64,000 nucleotides of DNA from NCBI GenBank assembly GCA_947383145.1, contig CANDCH010000004.1:91705-155704 (forward strand), written 5' to 3'. This document shows, one piece after another, positions 25,959 to 35,397 of the stretch (positions are counted from its first letter, which is position 1; the number at the start of each line of letters is the position of its first letter). The translations under genes and the position numbers were made by a program. The notes beneath the pieces were generated by a model. The model was not told the origin of the DNA, ran no database searches, and saw nothing but the letters and a program-made list of their open reading frames with translations. The DNA comes from an uncultured bacterium. Its GTDB lineage: Bacteria; Bacillota; Clostridia; Oscillospirales; Oscillospiraceae.

Positions 25959-26881
25959 GATAAACAAACTACAACGTCATTTTTCGGCACTTTTGCCCAG
26001 GAGAACTGGCGGGTGAGCTCTTTGGCTGTCACTTTTTCCGGCCTGTCCAACAGCCCCGCGTAATGGGCCAGAAGGCCGGTGAGCTCCCGCGCCGTATACC
26101 GCGCCCGCAGCGCCCCCATATCCAGGTCGCGGTCCCGCTTGGCCAGCCGCCGCCCGCCGGGCGAAAGCAGCAGCGGCGTGTGGAAAAACCGGGGCGGCTC
26201 ATAGCCCAGCGCCCGGTGAAGCCACGCCTGCCGGGGGGCGGAGCACAGCAGGTCCCGGCCCCGGACCACATGGTTGATCCCCATGAGCGCGTCGTCCACC
26301 ACCACCGCCAGCTGGTAGGCGAACACCCCGTCGGACCGGCGGACAATGAAATCGCCGCAGTCATGGGCCAGGTTTTCCGCGTAGGGGCCGCAGTTCCCGT
26401 CCTCCAGGGCCACGGTCAGGTCGGGACAGCGCACTCGCCAAGCCGGACGGCGGCCCTGCCGCTCCAGTTCTTCCCGTTCCCGCTGTGTCAAATGGAAGCA
26501 CTTGCCGCTGTATACCACCGCGCCGTCGTCCCGGTGGGGGGCGGAGGCGGCCATTCGCTCCGTCCGGCTGCAATAGCAGGGGTAGACCAGACCCTGCTCC
26601 TCCAGGCGGTGAAAGGCGTCCTCATAACAGGCGGTCCTGCGGCTCTGCATATATCCAGGCTCCAGCCCCCCCTCGTCCCAGTCCAGACCCAGCCACCGCA
26701 GGTCGTCCATGAGCTGGGCGGCAAAGGCCTCACTGGTCCGCTGGGTGTCCAAGTCCTCGATGCGCAGCACCAGCTCTCCCCCGGCGCTCCGCGCGTCCAG
26801 CCAGGCCAGCAGCGCCGCCAGCAGATTGCCCAGGTGCATCCGCCCGCTGGGGGTGGGGGCGAACCGCCCTCTCACGCCCAT
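25955..26881 (-). CDS. gluQ: Glutamyl-Q tRNA(Asp) synthetase
   Basis: This 308-residue protein is a short relative of glutamyl-tRNA synthetase. It keeps the HIGH-type motif PSGRMHLGNL, the zinc-site cysteines near YPCYCSRTE and a KMSKS-like RRLAKRDRD. It lacks the anticodon-binding domain. Such enzymes attach glutamate to queuosine in tRNA-Asp; that role is taken from the family. It follows the radical SAM gene by 12 bases and is probably co-transcribed with it. Confidence 0.9.
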   Translation of the reverse strand: MGVRGRFAPTPSGRMHLGNLLAALLAWLDARSAGGELVLRIEDLDTQRTSEAFAAQLMDDLRWLGLDWDEGGLEPGYMQSRRTACYEDAFHRLEEQGLVYPCYCSRTERMAASAPHRDDGAVVYSGKCFHLTQREREELERQGRRPAWRVRCPDLTVALEDGNCGPYAENLAHDCGDFIVRRSDGVFAYQLAVVVDDALMGINHVVRGRDLLCSAPRQAWLHRALGYEPPRFFHTPLLLSPGGRRLAKRDRDLDMGALRARYTARELTGLLAHYAGLLDRPEKVTAKELTRQFSWAKVPKNDVVVCLS

Positions 26882-26893
26882 TGCCTCTCCCCC

Positions 26894-27784
26894 TCAGTCA
26901 AAAAATGTGAGCTGCCGGTCCCCATAGCCCAGGGTGGCCGCCCGGACGATGGACTTCATCTCGTACAAAACGCCTTTCTCCCGGCAAGCCTGGGTGAATG
27001 CCGCCCACAGAGCCCGGGCCCTGGGGCTTGCGCACTGATAGCGATCCCCGTACTGCCGCAGATAGCGCTCCCGCAGGCCCCGGCCGGGAAAGGCCCGCTC
27101 CAGGCCGTCCAGAAAATACTCCCGCTGGCCCTGCCGCATGGTGACGCCGAAGACGGGATAGATAAACCGGGCCCCCGCCTGGGCGGCGCGCTCCACCACG
27201 GCCAGCACGTTTTCCTCGCTGTCCTCCAAAAAGGGCAGCACCGGCATAAGCAGCACGCCGGCAAACAGCCCCGCCCCGGACAGCTTCTCCAGCGCCGCCA
27301 GCCGGCGGCTGGGCGGGGGCGCGTGGGGCTCGATTTTCGCCGCCAGGGCGTCGTCCGCCGTGGTGACGGTGAGCTTGCAGATCACCGGGGAATGCCGCTG
27401 AATGGACGCGAGAATATCCTTGTCCCGGACGATCAGATCACTTTTGGTGGCGATGGCCGTGCCGCACTCATAGGCGTCGATGAGCTCCAGGGCATGGCGG
27501 GTGAGCAGCAATTCCGCCTCAAAGGGATTGTAGGGATCGCTCATGGAGCCGGTGCAGATAAAAGCGGGCCGCGCCTTCCGGGCCAGGTCGTCCCGAAGGA
27601 TACGCAGAGCGTCCGCCTTGGCCCGCACAGTGTCAAATTCCCCGATCTGATAGCAGCCGCTGCGGCTGTCGCAGTACAAGCAGCCGTGACAGCACCCCCG
27701 GTAGAGGTTCATGGTATGGTCGGCGCCGAACCACTCCGTGGACCGGCTGCGGTGGAGAAGATGTTTGGCGGACACATATTCCAC
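26894..27784 (-). CDS. SPL-like radical SAM protein
   Basis: This protein of about 296 residues has the radical SAM cluster motif Cx3Cx2C in RGCCHGCLYCDSR and resembles the spore photoproduct lyase-like family. The acting substrate is not known; true SplB proteins repair spore DNA, but this short form may do something else. The GTG at 27784 was chosen because homologues begin near MEYxxAK and the run of G bases upstream can serve as ribosome-binding site. An ATG at 27799 would add five residues but has no such site. Confidence 0.82.
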   Translation of the reverse strand: MEYVSAKHLLHRSRSTEWFGADHTMNLYRGCCHGCLYCDSRSGCYQIGEFDTVRAKADALRILRDDLARKARPAFICTGSMSDPYNPFEAELLLTRHALELIDAYECGTAIATKSDLIVRDKDILASIQRHSPVICKLTVTTADDALAAKIEPHAPPPSRRLAALEKLSGAGLFAGVLLMPVLPFLEDSEENVLAVVERAAQAGARFIYPVFGVTMRQGQREYFLDGLERAFPGRGLRERYLRQYGDRYQCASPRARALWAAFTQACREKGVLYEMKSIVRAATLGYGDRQLTFFD

Positions 27785-27811
27785 AGCGGTCCCCCCCATT
27801 CAAAATGGGCG

Positions 27812-27846
27812 CATACCCCTCCCGGCGGTCCGTCGGGAGGGGTATG
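27812..27846 (-). terminator. Terminator after ftsZ
   Basis: CATACCCCTCCCG and CGGGAGGGGTATG form a perfect 13-pair stem with a nine-base loop, just after the ftsZ stop on the minus strand. The T-stretch is short and lies a few bases further on, so some read-through into the radical SAM gene is possible. Confidence 0.75.
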
Positions 27847-27848
27847 GT

Positions 27849-29015
27849 TCAGCGTTTGTTGAAGATGCGGAAAATCTCGTCAAAGGGGTCGTCCTCCACC
27901 TGCGCGGCGGCAGTTTCGGACAGCGGCCTGGGGGGCGTGACGGGCCCTACTCCGGCGGGAACGCACTTGGGCTTGTCCTCTGCGGCGGCGGGCTGCGCCT
28001 TGGCCTGGGGCTGCGGCTGGGCAGGCTGCTCCCCTTCCTTGGCGGGCACAGGGTTGTCCACCGTGCCAAAGCCGGTGGCGATGACGGTGACCCGCAGCTC
28101 GTCCTCCAGCGTATCGTCGAAAGCGGTGCCCATCATAAACAGCGCGTCCGGGTCGGCCACCTGCTTGACCATCTCGGCGGCCTGCTCCACCTCCTCCAGG
28201 CCCATGTCCATGGGCCCGGTGATATTGACGATAATTCCCTTGGCTCCCTGAATGGAGGTCTCCAGCAGGGGGCTGTTGATGGCGATCCGGGTGGCCTCCT
28301 CGGCCTTATTCTTCCCCGCGGCCCGGCCCACGCCCATGTGGGCCAGCCCCGCGTCCTTCATGACGGCGGTGACGTCGGCGAAGTCCAAGTTAATGAGGCC
28401 GGTGGTCTTGATGAGGTCGGAGATGGACTGCACCGCCTGCCGCAGCACATCGTCGGCAATGGCAAAGGCGTTGGCAAAGGTGATCTTCTCGTCGGTGGCG
28501 TACTGGAGCCGGTCATTGGGGATAATCACCAGGGAGTCCACCTTCTGCCGCAGTTCCTCAATGCCCTGGGCGGCCTGCTCCATGCGGCGGCGGCCCTCAA
28601 AGTTGAAGGGCTTTGTGACCACGCCCACGGTGAGGATGCCCTTCTCCTTGGCGATCTCCGCCACCACGGGGGCCGCGCCGGTGCCGGTGCCGCCTCCCAT
28701 GCCGGCGGTGACAAATACCATGTCCGCCCCCTCCAGCAGGGCGTTGATCTGCTCCTTGCTCTCCTTGGCGGACTCCCGGCCCACCTCTGGGTTGGCCCCC
28801 GCGCCCTTGCCGCCGGTGAGCTTCTCCCCGATGGCCAGCTTCTGGGTGGCCTCAGAGGCGTTGAGGCACTGGCGGTCGGTGTTCACCGCGATGAACTCCA
28901 CCCCCTGCATCCCCGCCCGAACCATGCGGTTGACCACGTTATTGCCGCCGCCGCCCACGCCGATGACCTTTAACACGTCCTCATGACTGGCGGTGGAATC
29001 CATTACAAATGCCAT
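27849..29015 (-). CDS. ftsZ: Cell division protein FtsZ
   Basis: FtsZ is the GTP-binding protein that forms the division ring. The 388-residue protein has the nucleotide motif GGGTGTG at residues 107-113, VGGGGNN near the start and the T7-loop region NLDFADV. A Pro/Ala/Gln-rich linker starts at about residue 318. The tail ends [14 protein letters not shown] rather than the usual IPxFLR-type peptide that binds FtsA and other anchors. It is preceded by its own promoter and AGGAGGG. Confidence 0.97.
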   Translation of the reverse strand: MAFVMDSTASHEDVLKVIGVGGGGNNVVNRMVRAGMQGVEFIAVNTDRQCLNASEATQKLAIGEKLTGGKGAGANPEVGRESAKESKEQINALLEGADMVFVTAGMGGGTGTGAAPVVAEIAKEKGILTVGVVTKPFNFEGRRRMEQAAQGIEELRQKVDSLVIIPNDRLQYATDEKITFANAFAIADDVLRQAVQSISDLIKTTGLINLDFADVTAVMKDAGLAHMGVGRAAGKNKAEEATRIAINSPLLETSIQGAKGIIVNITGPMDMGLEEVEQAAEMVKQVADPDALFMMGTAFDDTLEDELRVTVIATGFGTVDNPVPAKEGEQPAQPQPQAKAQPAAAEDKPKCVPAGVGPVTPPRPLSETAAAQVEDDPFDEIFRIFNKR

Positions 29016-29082
29016 CCTGTGACCCTCCTATGTAAAACCAGTTAGAAAAAACCTCAGTTGGTATCAAACCATATCTTGTAGT

Positions 29083-29111
29083 ATTGTACCCTTTTTTCCC
29101 CACGGGGTCAA
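29083..29111 (-). promoter_or_regulatory. Promoter of ftsZ
   Basis: On the minus strand TTGACC (29106-29111) and TACAAT (29083-29088) are 17 bases apart, between ftsQ and ftsZ. This would let ftsZ be made independently of the upstream cell wall genes. Confidence 0.82.
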
Positions 29112-29146
29112 TAGAAAATCGCAGTTTTTTGCCGCTGGGAAAAATC

Positions 29147-29926
29147 TCAGCCGGAATCCGGCCGGAAGCGGGCCTTGCCGTCCGCCACCGTCAGATCCAG
29201 CAGCCCCCCCTGCCCTTCCAGGATTTTTCCCTCCTCCAGCCCGAAGGACAGGGAGCTCAGCGCCAGACGGATGCAGTAGTCGTAATCCCCGCCCCGGGGC
29301 AGGCGCAGGCGGTAGATGCCGTACTCCAGGGTCATGGACGCGGCGGCGGTGCAGTCCAGCGCCGTGCACTGGGCCAGCATCCCATGCTCCTCCAGCACCG
29401 CCAGCAGCTCCTTCACGTAGTCCAGGGTGAGCCGGTCCGCCTCCTCCGTCTGCACCATTCCCCCGGCATAGGGGCCCACCGCCGACAGCCCGGTGATCCG
29501 AATGGCCTGAATGGTTCCGTTGTCCTTCTCCAGCAGCTTGCCCTGGGTGGAGATCAGCCAGCGGCCCTCGGCGGACTCCACCGACGCCGACGCCACCCGC
29601 TCCGTCACCCGGATCACCAGCTGGTCTGGATACCGAATCTGAAAGGCCACATTCTCCACATAGGGCAGCTGGGTCAGAATCTGCGCCGACACCCGGCTCC
29701 GGGGCAGGAAAATGAGGTTGTCTCCCGTCTGCACGCCGGACGCCTCCAGCACCTCCTGGGCGGTGTAGCGCACATTGCCCGCCACCTCCACCGAGTTCAC
29801 ACGGAAAAACACCACGCAGGCCGCAACCACCGCCGCCGCAATCAGCACGACAGACAACGCCTTATAAAGCCCGCTGAACCGGCCCCGCCTGCGGCTGGGC
29901 CGGTTGTGCCTGCGCTGCCTTGCCAT
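29147..29926 (-). CDS. ftsQ: Cell division protein FtsQ (DivIB)
   Basis: This 259-residue protein has a basic N-terminus, one membrane helix (about residues 20-41) and a POTRA domain right after it (VNSVEVAGNVRYTAQEVLEASG). In the divisome it forms a complex with FtsL and FtsB-type proteins. The ATG at 29926 follows GGAGGTGACACC. An upstream start in the ORF would overlap murA and lacks a ribosome-binding site. Confidence 0.88.
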   Translation of the reverse strand: MARQRRHNRPSRRRGRFSGLYKALSVVLIAAAVVAACVVFFRVNSVEVAGNVRYTAQEVLEASGVQTGDNLIFLPRSRVSAQILTQLPYVENVAFQIRYPDQLVIRVTERVASASVESAEGRWLISTQGKLLEKDNGTIQAIRITGLSAVGPYAGGMVQTEEADRLTLDYVKELLAVLEEHGMLAQCTALDCTAAASMTLEYGIYRLRLPRGGDYDYCIRLALSSLSFGLEEGKILEGQGGLLDLTVADGKARFRPDSG

Positions 29927-29970
29927 GGTGTCACCTCCGCTCTGATCTGCCCGTGTTTTTCCGGCTGTCC

Positions 29971-31227
29971 TCACGCCTCCCGGCGCTCCACGTTGGCGCC
30001 CAGGGCCTGAAGCATCTCCTCCAGCCCCTCGTAGCCCCGGTCGATGTGGCTCAGGCCGGACAGAATGGTGGTTCCCTCCGCCCCCAGAGCCGCCGCCGCC
30101 AGCGCGCCGCCGCCCCGCAGGTCGGACGCCTCCACCCGCGCCCCCCGCAGCCGCTCCACCCCCCGGACCAGGGCCACCCGCCCCTCGGTGGTGACGTCCG
30201 CCCCCATCCGGATGAGCTCCGGCACATGGCGGTAGCGGCTGTCAAACATGGCCTCCACAAATAATGTACACCCCTGGGACGCCGCCAGCGCCGCCATCAC
30301 CGGGGCCTGTGCGTCGGTGGGAAAGCCGGGATAGGGCGCTGTGCGGATGGTGGGCACCGCCCGCAGCGGCACAGCCCGGTCACGCTCCAGCTCCACATAC
30401 TCCAGCCTGCTCTCCACCCGGCACCCCGCCTGGTGGAGCACGGACAGGACGGTGGCCAAATGCCGCCAGTCCACTCCGCTCAGCCGCACCCGGCCCCCCG
30501 CCGCCGCCGCGGCGGACAGCAGGGTGGCGGCCACAATGCGGTCCCCCATGACGGTGAACTCCCCGCCGGACAGGGGCCTGCCCCCCTCCACGGTGATGGT
30601 GGAGCTCCCCGCCCCCCGCACCCGCGCCCCCAGCAGGTTGAGGAAGCTCTGGAGGTCGCCGATCTCCGGCTCCCGGGCGGCGTTGGCAATGGTGGTGGGT
30701 CCGGACGCCCCAACGGCGCACAGCATGGCGTTTTCGGTGGCGCCCACGCTGGGCAGGGCCAGCTGGACCTCTCCCCCCCGGGGCCGCCCCTGGCAGTGGA
30801 TGCCCCGCTCCTCGCTGACCCGGCACCCCATGGCCCGGATGGCGGACAGGTGCAGGTCGATGGGCCGGGGGCCCAGCTCACACCCGCCGGGATAGGTGAG
30901 ATGGGCCTCCCCCGCCCGGGCCAGCAGCGGCCCCAGAAAGATGATGGACGAGCGCATGGCCCGCATCTGCTCCTCCGAGATGGAGCATCCCGCCGCCCCG
31001 GAGGGGTCCACGGCGACGGTGTGCCCCTCCTGCTCCGCCTTGCAGCCCAGGCGGCGGAGTATGCCCAGCGCGGCGCCGACGTCGGTGAGCCGGGGGCAGT
31101 TGTGGAGCACCACCGGCCCCCCCGCCAGCAGGCAGGCCGCTAAAATGGGCAGCACGCTGTTCTTGGCCCCGTGGACGGCCAGCTCTCCCTCCAGCGGCGT
31201 CCCGCCCCGCAGATACATCACACTCAT
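29971..31227 (-). CDS. murA: UDP-N-acetylglucosamine 1-carboxyvinyltransferase
   Basis: MurA adds enolpyruvate to UDP-GlcNAc, the first committed step of peptidoglycan synthesis. The 418-residue protein has the substrate-binding Lys22 (GAKNSVLPILAA) and the catalytic Cys116 in YPGGCELGPRPID, the residue attacked by fosfomycin. The ATG at 31227 has GGGGAGG seven bases upstream. It lies between murG and ftsQ, an order found in several clostridial dcw clusters. Confidence 0.95.
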   Translation of the reverse strand: MSVMYLRGGTPLEGELAVHGAKNSVLPILAACLLAGGPVVLHNCPRLTDVGAALGILRRLGCKAEQEGHTVAVDPSGAAGCSISEEQMRAMRSSIIFLGPLLARAGEAHLTYPGGCELGPRPIDLHLSAIRAMGCRVSEERGIHCQGRPRGGEVQLALPSVGATENAMLCAVGASGPTTIANAAREPEIGDLQSFLNLLGARVRGAGSSTITVEGGRPLSGGEFTVMGDRIVAATLLSAAAAAGGRVRLSGVDWRHLATVLSVLHQAGCRVESRLEYVELERDRAVPLRAVPTIRTAPYPGFPTDAQAPVMAALAASQGCTLFVEAMFDSRYRHVPELIRMGADVTTEGRVALVRGVERLRGARVEASDLRGGGALAAAALGAEGTTILSGLSHIDRGYEGLEEMLQALGANVERREA

Positions 31228-31287
31228 GGCAAAGCCTCCCCATAGAAAGAAATCTCGATTCATTCTATGCGGAAGGGCTTTGGCCCG

Positions 31288-32400
31288 TTATTTCATGAGC
31301 CGGATGAGGTTTTCATAGATATCCTGAGCGGCATGGGGCGACGCCAGTTCCTTCAGCGCCCGGCCCATCGCCGCCCGGCGGGCCCCGTCCGCCAGCAGCG
31401 CCATGGCGGACTCATACAGCCCGGCGCCGGTGCAGTCCTTCTCCTCGATCAGCTCCACCCCGCCCCGGTCCGCCAGCACCTTGGCGTTCTTGAACTGATG
31501 ATTGGCCGCCACAAAGGGAGAGGGCACCAGAATCGCGGGCTTGCCCAGGGCGGTGAGCTCCCCGATGGTGGACGCCCCCGCCCGGCAGATCACCAGGTCC
31601 GCGGCCGCCATCACCACCGGCATATCGTCGATGTAGGGCCGCACCTCCCGGTTCGTCGCCGCAACGCCCCGCTTTTTCAACTCGGCGGTCATATCCTCGT
31701 AATCACGTCCGGCGGCGTGGACATAGTGGAACCTGCGGCCCTCGGCGGCCCAGCGCTCCACAAAGTCCACCGTGCGCTCGCTCATGTGCCCCGCCCCCTG
31801 GGAGCCCCAGAACGAGACCACCAGAGGCTGGCTGTCCGTCAGCCCCAGCTCCAGCCGGGCCCGTTCCCGGTCCAGGGCGAAAAACTCCCCCCGCACCGGG
31901 GTCCCGGTGACGGCCACCCGCTTGGCGTCCCTGTAGTACTCCGCCGCCTCGGGGAAGCCCACCATCACCAGGTCCACCTTGTTGGCCAGCGCCCGGGTGG
32001 TGAGGCCCGGATAGGCGTTGGACTCGTGGATGGCGCAGGGGACGCGCCGCCGCGCCGCCGCGTGGACGGCGGGATAGGAGGCGTAGCCCCCGGTGCCCAC
32101 CACCAGGTCCGGCTTGAACCTTTTAAGAATGGACGCCGCCTCCCGCTGCCCCGCGGGGAGCTTGAACGCGCTGCTCAGGTTGTGCTTGAGCACCTTGAAG
32201 CTCCAGGCGCGCTCAAAGGTGGACACCTTCACCGTCTCAATGGGATAGCCCGCCTGTCTGACCAGGCGCTGCTCCATCCCCCGCTCCGCCCCCACAAACA
32301 GGATCTCGCAGCCGGGATGATGGGCCTCAAACTGCTGGGCCACCGCCAGGGCCGGGTTGACGTGGCCCGCGGAGCCGCCGCAGGTAAAAATCACTCTCAT
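31288..32400 (-). CDS. murG: MurG, UDP-GlcNAc:lipid I transferase
   Basis: MurG makes lipid II on the inner face of the membrane. The 370-residue GT-B protein has the N-terminal glycine loop CGGSAGHVNPALA, the Rossmann segment GTGGYASYPAV and the UDP-GlcNAc-binding region RAGASTIGELTALGKPAILVP. The ATG at 32400 follows GAGG and is where the family begins. It follows ftsW with a 165-base spacer. Confidence 0.95.
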   Translation of the reverse strand: MRVIFTCGGSAGHVNPALAVAQQFEAHHPGCEILFVGAERGMEQRLVRQAGYPIETVKVSTFERAWSFKVLKHNLSSAFKLPAGQREAASILKRFKPDLVVGTGGYASYPAVHAAARRRVPCAIHESNAYPGLTTRALANKVDLVMVGFPEAAEYYRDAKRVAVTGTPVRGEFFALDRERARLELGLTDSQPLVVSFWGSQGAGHMSERTVDFVERWAAEGRRFHYVHAAGRDYEDMTAELKKRGVAATNREVRPYIDDMPVVMAAADLVICRAGASTIGELTALGKPAILVPSPFVAANHQFKNAKVLADRGGVELIEEKDCTGAGLYESAMALLADGARRAAMGRALKELASPHAAQDIYENLIRLMK

Positions 32401-32436
32401 GCCATCCTCACATCCTCGAAGCAAAATCCGTCTGGC

Positions 32437-32511
32437 GGCCTTTCCGCCTTTGGGGAAAGCCGCGCCCGCTCCCTCGCTTCTCCTCTCCCCGAAAGGCCAG
32501 GGGCCGGCTTT
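32437..32511. other. Interleaved complementary segments in the ftsW-murG spacer
   Basis: GGCCTTTC (32437-32444) is complementary to GAAAGGCC (32491-32498), and AAAGCCG (32456-32462) to CGGCTTT (32505-32511). The two stems interleave, so they would form either a pseudoknot or two competing folds. The function is not known; the 165-base spacer is unusually long for this cluster. Confidence 0.35.
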
Positions 32512-32565
32512 GCGCGGGCCCCCGCTTGTCTCATAAGCTTCATTTTCCCGCCTCCGATTTTCCGC

Positions 32566-33795
32566 TTACTCCGCCTTGGGCGCGGCGATCTGCCTGGATA
32601 CGCTGAGCACCATGCCCATCTCCGCCAGCTGGATGGCCAGGGCCGTGCCGCCGTAGCTGAAAAAGGGCAGGGAGATGCCGGTGGGGGGCAGGAAGCCCGT
32701 CACCACGCCGATGTTGAAAAAGGTCTGAAAGGCGGTCAGCGACGTGACGCCCACGATAAGCAGGGTGCCGAACCGGTCCCGGGCGTGGAGGGCCAGCCAG
32801 TATCCCCGGATGATGAGCAGGGCGAACAGCGCCATGACGACGCAGGCGCCCACCATGCCCATCTCCTCGCAGACGATGGCGAAGATGTAGTCGTTGTGCT
32901 CCTCCGGGAGAAACAGGTACTTCTGGCGGCTGTTTCCCAGCCCCGTCCCCAGAAGCCCGCCGGAGCCAATGGCGATTTTGGACTGGATGGGCTGGAAGCC
33001 GCCCCCCTTGGGGTCGCTGAAGGGGTCCCGCCAGATGGTGATGCGGGCGGTCATGTATTCCGTCTGGGTGATGATCCAAACCAGCACCCCGCTCACCAGC
33101 GCCCCCCCCAGGGCGAACCAGCCCAGCGAAACTCCCGAGACGAACAGCACCGAGGCCGCCGCCACCACGATCAGGACCATGGCGGACATATGGTGCTGCA
33201 TGGCGATGATCCCCAGCACCACCGCCAGCACAGCGCCGTAGGGAACCAGCTCCAGCAGGCCCACCCGGTCCAGCCGGGCGGCCATCCGGCCGGTGAGGGT
33301 GCGCTTGCTCCACCTTCTGTCCAGATTCACCTGACCTGTTCGTTTCGACAATCCCGCGGCAAAAAACAGGATGACGCCCACCTTGGCGATCTCCGAGGGC
33401 TGGAAGCGAATGGGACCAATCTTGACCCACCGCAGCGCGCCGCCGCCGGACCGTCCGAAGTAGGGGACGAACACCAGCAGCATCAGCACAATGGACGCCC
33501 CCAGCACAAATACGGACATCCAACGGAAGTGCTGGTAGTCGATTTTGGAGATGATGAACATGGCGATCACGCCCAACACCGCAAATCCAAACTGCCGCTT
33601 GAAATAGTACAGCGGATCTCCTTTGGTGATGACATCCGGGTCCAGGTCGTACATGGCGGAGGCATAGGAGGCGGACAGCACCATGATAAGGCCCACCGCG
33701 GTGAGCAGCATCACCAGGGCCAGGAACGGCAGGTCGATAGGTCCTCCGGCCAGCTGCTGCTCGATGGTCAGGTCCCGCTTGGCTTTTTTCCGCAT
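32566..33795 (-). CDS. ftsW: Lipid II polymerase FtsW (SEDS family)
   Basis: This protein of about 409 residues has around ten membrane helices and SEDS-family motifs such as RWVKIGPIRFQPSEIAKV and the C-terminal FFSYGGTALAIQLAEMG. It polymerises glycan strands for septal wall with the class B PBP encoded upstream. The ATG at 33795 was chosen over 33804 because GGGGAG sits nine bases from it but directly abuts the other. Confidence 0.93.
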   Translation of the reverse strand: MRKKAKRDLTIEQQLAGGPIDLPFLALVMLLTAVGLIMVLSASYASAMYDLDPDVITKGDPLYYFKRQFGFAVLGVIAMFIISKIDYQHFRWMSVFVLGASIVLMLLVFVPYFGRSGGGALRWVKIGPIRFQPSEIAKVGVILFFAAGLSKRTGQVNLDRRWSKRTLTGRMAARLDRVGLLELVPYGAVLAVVLGIIAMQHHMSAMVLIVVAAASVLFVSGVSLGWFALGGALVSGVLVWIITQTEYMTARITIWRDPFSDPKGGGFQPIQSKIAIGSGGLLGTGLGNSRQKYLFLPEEHNDYIFAIVCEEMGMVGACVVMALFALLIIRGYWLALHARDRFGTLLIVGVTSLTAFQTFFNIGVVTGFLPPTGISLPFFSYGGTALAIQLAEMGMVLSVSRQIAAPKAE

Positions 33796-33856
33796 GGCGC
33801 TCATCTCCCCTCAGTTGCAATTCCGCGTTTCCGCGCCGCTCACGGCGGCTCCGCGC

Positions 33857-34846
33857 TCATATGGCGTATCGGTACATGACTCCCACGAAGGCCAGCAGGC
33901 AGAAGGCCACCGTGATCCCCGTGAACGTGACCACAATGCGCACCTCGCTCCAGCCCCCCAGCTCCAGGTGGTGGTGCAGCGGGGCCATGCGGAAGATCCG
34001 CTTGCCGTGGGTGAGCTTGAAATAGCCCACCTGGATGATGTCGCTCACAGTCTCGGCGATGTAGATCACCCCCACCGGCACCAGCACCAGGGGCGCGTCC
34101 AGGGCGAAGGCCATGCCGCACACCGCCCCTCCCAGAAAGAGGGAGCCGGTGTCCCCCATGAACACCTTGGCGGGGTGGAAGTTGTACACCAGGAAGCCAA
34201 GCAGGCCCCCCGCCAGCGCCCCGGCAAACACCCCCACCGCGCCGTAATCCCACCACTGGGACAGCGCGGCGAAGAACACCGACACCGCCAGCGTCACCGA
34301 CCCGGCCAGACCGTCCAGGCCGTCGGTGAGGTTGACCGCGTTGACGCAGCCCACCATGACGAAGGCGGCGAACACCAGATACGCCCCCCAGGGCAGAGGC
34401 CAATACAGGTTGACGAAGGGGACGTACAGGTTGGGGCTCAGGTGCCCCCGCCACCGCAGCAGGGCCAGAAAGGCGATGGCCGCCGCCAGCTGAAGCAGGA
34501 ACTTCCACCCGGCGGTGAGGCCGGTGTTCTCATGCTTGCGGATTTTGGCGTAGTCGTCAATAAAGCCGATGGCGCCGCACACCAGGGCGAAGGCCAGCAC
34601 AAATACCGCCTGCCAGCTCCCCTCCGCCATGTCCCGCCAGCCAAAGGCCAGCACCGCCACAATGGCCGCCGCGATGAACATAACGCCCCCCATGGTGGGG
34701 GTGCCCTCCTTGTTTTTGTGCCAGTTGGGGCCGATTTCCTTGATGGACTGGCCCGCGTGCAGGGCCCGCAGGGCGGGAATCAGAAACCACCCCACCGCCG
34801 CCGAGACGGCAAAGGCGGTCAGCGCCGCCAACAATATCCGTACCAT
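33857..34846 (-). CDS. mraY: Phospho-MurNAc-pentapeptide transferase
   Basis: MraY attaches phospho-MurNAc-pentapeptide to undecaprenyl phosphate, giving lipid I. The 329-residue membrane protein has GFIDDYAKIRKHENTGLT with the Asp pair, NLTDGLDGLAG and the HHH segment in MAPLHHHLEL. The ATG at 34846 follows GGAGGAG. It lies between the Mur-ligase-like remnant and ftsW. Confidence 0.95.
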   Translation of the reverse strand: MVRILLAALTAFAVSAAVGWFLIPALRALHAGQSIKEIGPNWHKNKEGTPTMGGVMFIAAAIVAVLAFGWRDMAEGSWQAVFVLAFALVCGAIGFIDDYAKIRKHENTGLTAGWKFLLQLAAAIAFLALLRWRGHLSPNLYVPFVNLYWPLPWGAYLVFAAFVMVGCVNAVNLTDGLDGLAGSVTLAVSVFFAALSQWWDYGAVGVFAGALAGGLLGFLVYNFHPAKVFMGDTGSLFLGGAVCGMAFALDAPLVLVPVGVIYIAETVSDIIQVGYFKLTHGKRIFRMAPLHHHLELGGWSEVRIVVTFTGITVAFCLLAFVGVMYRYAI

Positions 34847-34881
34847 AGCTTCTCCTCCGCTTTCTCTTCTGTGATGCTCCG

Positions 34882-35397
34882 TCAACCGTTCAGCCGGTCC
34901 ACCGCGTCCGCCAGGGGCACCCCCAGGGCAAGCGCCCCCGCCAGCGCGGCGAGATGATCATACAGCCGGGGCGCGTCCCCCACGGGCACCCGCACCCGGG
35001 TGAGCTGGTCCCCCGCCAGAGCCTCGAACTCCAGCCGCTCCCCCCGGAGGCGGACGTTTTTCGCCGTCAGGTCCGCCTGGGGCCTGCCGTCGGAGTAGGC
35101 GTATACCGCGCCCCCGGCGGCGGCCAGCCGCCTCCCCTCCGGGTCGTCCAGCCCCACCACGGTGATCCCCGCCCGCCGGGACAGCGCCCAGCGGGCGGCG
35201 GCGCAGCCGCTCAGCGTCCCCGCGGCGGGCGGGCCGAAGTTCTCCACCACCACCGCCCGGTACCGCTGGCCCTCGTCCCACGCCGCCTGGCAGGGGGTGA
35301 GCTCCACCACCGGCCCGGGCAGCAGCCTGCGCAGCAGTCCGGCGGTGAGGGTATCCCCCCGGCCCACCACGGCCACAGGGCTCCTATTGATCTCCAT
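34882..35397 (-). CDS. Short Mur-ligase-like protein without P-loop
   Basis: This 171-residue protein sits where murE/murF lie in most dcw clusters. The start (VAVVGRGDTLTAGLLRRLL) looks like the Mur ligase opening GxTGTNGKTTT.xLL but has lost the GKT/S. The end (GDAPRLYDHLAALAGALALGVPLADAVDRL) resembles the end of the Mur ligase central domain. The usual UDP-MurNAc-binding and C-terminal domains are absent. It may be a degenerated ligase with a structural role. The ATG lies inside the end of spoVD; a TTG at 35403 is an alternative. The relation is by eye. Confidence 0.7.
   Translation of the reverse strand: MEINRSPVAVVGRGDTLTAGLLRRLLPGPVVELTPCQAAWDEGQRYRAVVVENFGPPAAGTLSGCAAARWALSRRAGITVVGLDDPEGRRLAAAGGAVYAYSDGRPQADLTAKNVRLRGERLEFEALAGDQLTRVRVPVGDAPRLYDHLAALAGALALGVPLADAVDRLNG

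Noticed and set aside
32540-33820. 426-codon minus-strand frame overlapping ftsW
   Set aside because: It is an alternate frame of ftsW. The ftsW frame has SEDS motifs and a good start; the other is Arg/Gly/His-rich with no motif.
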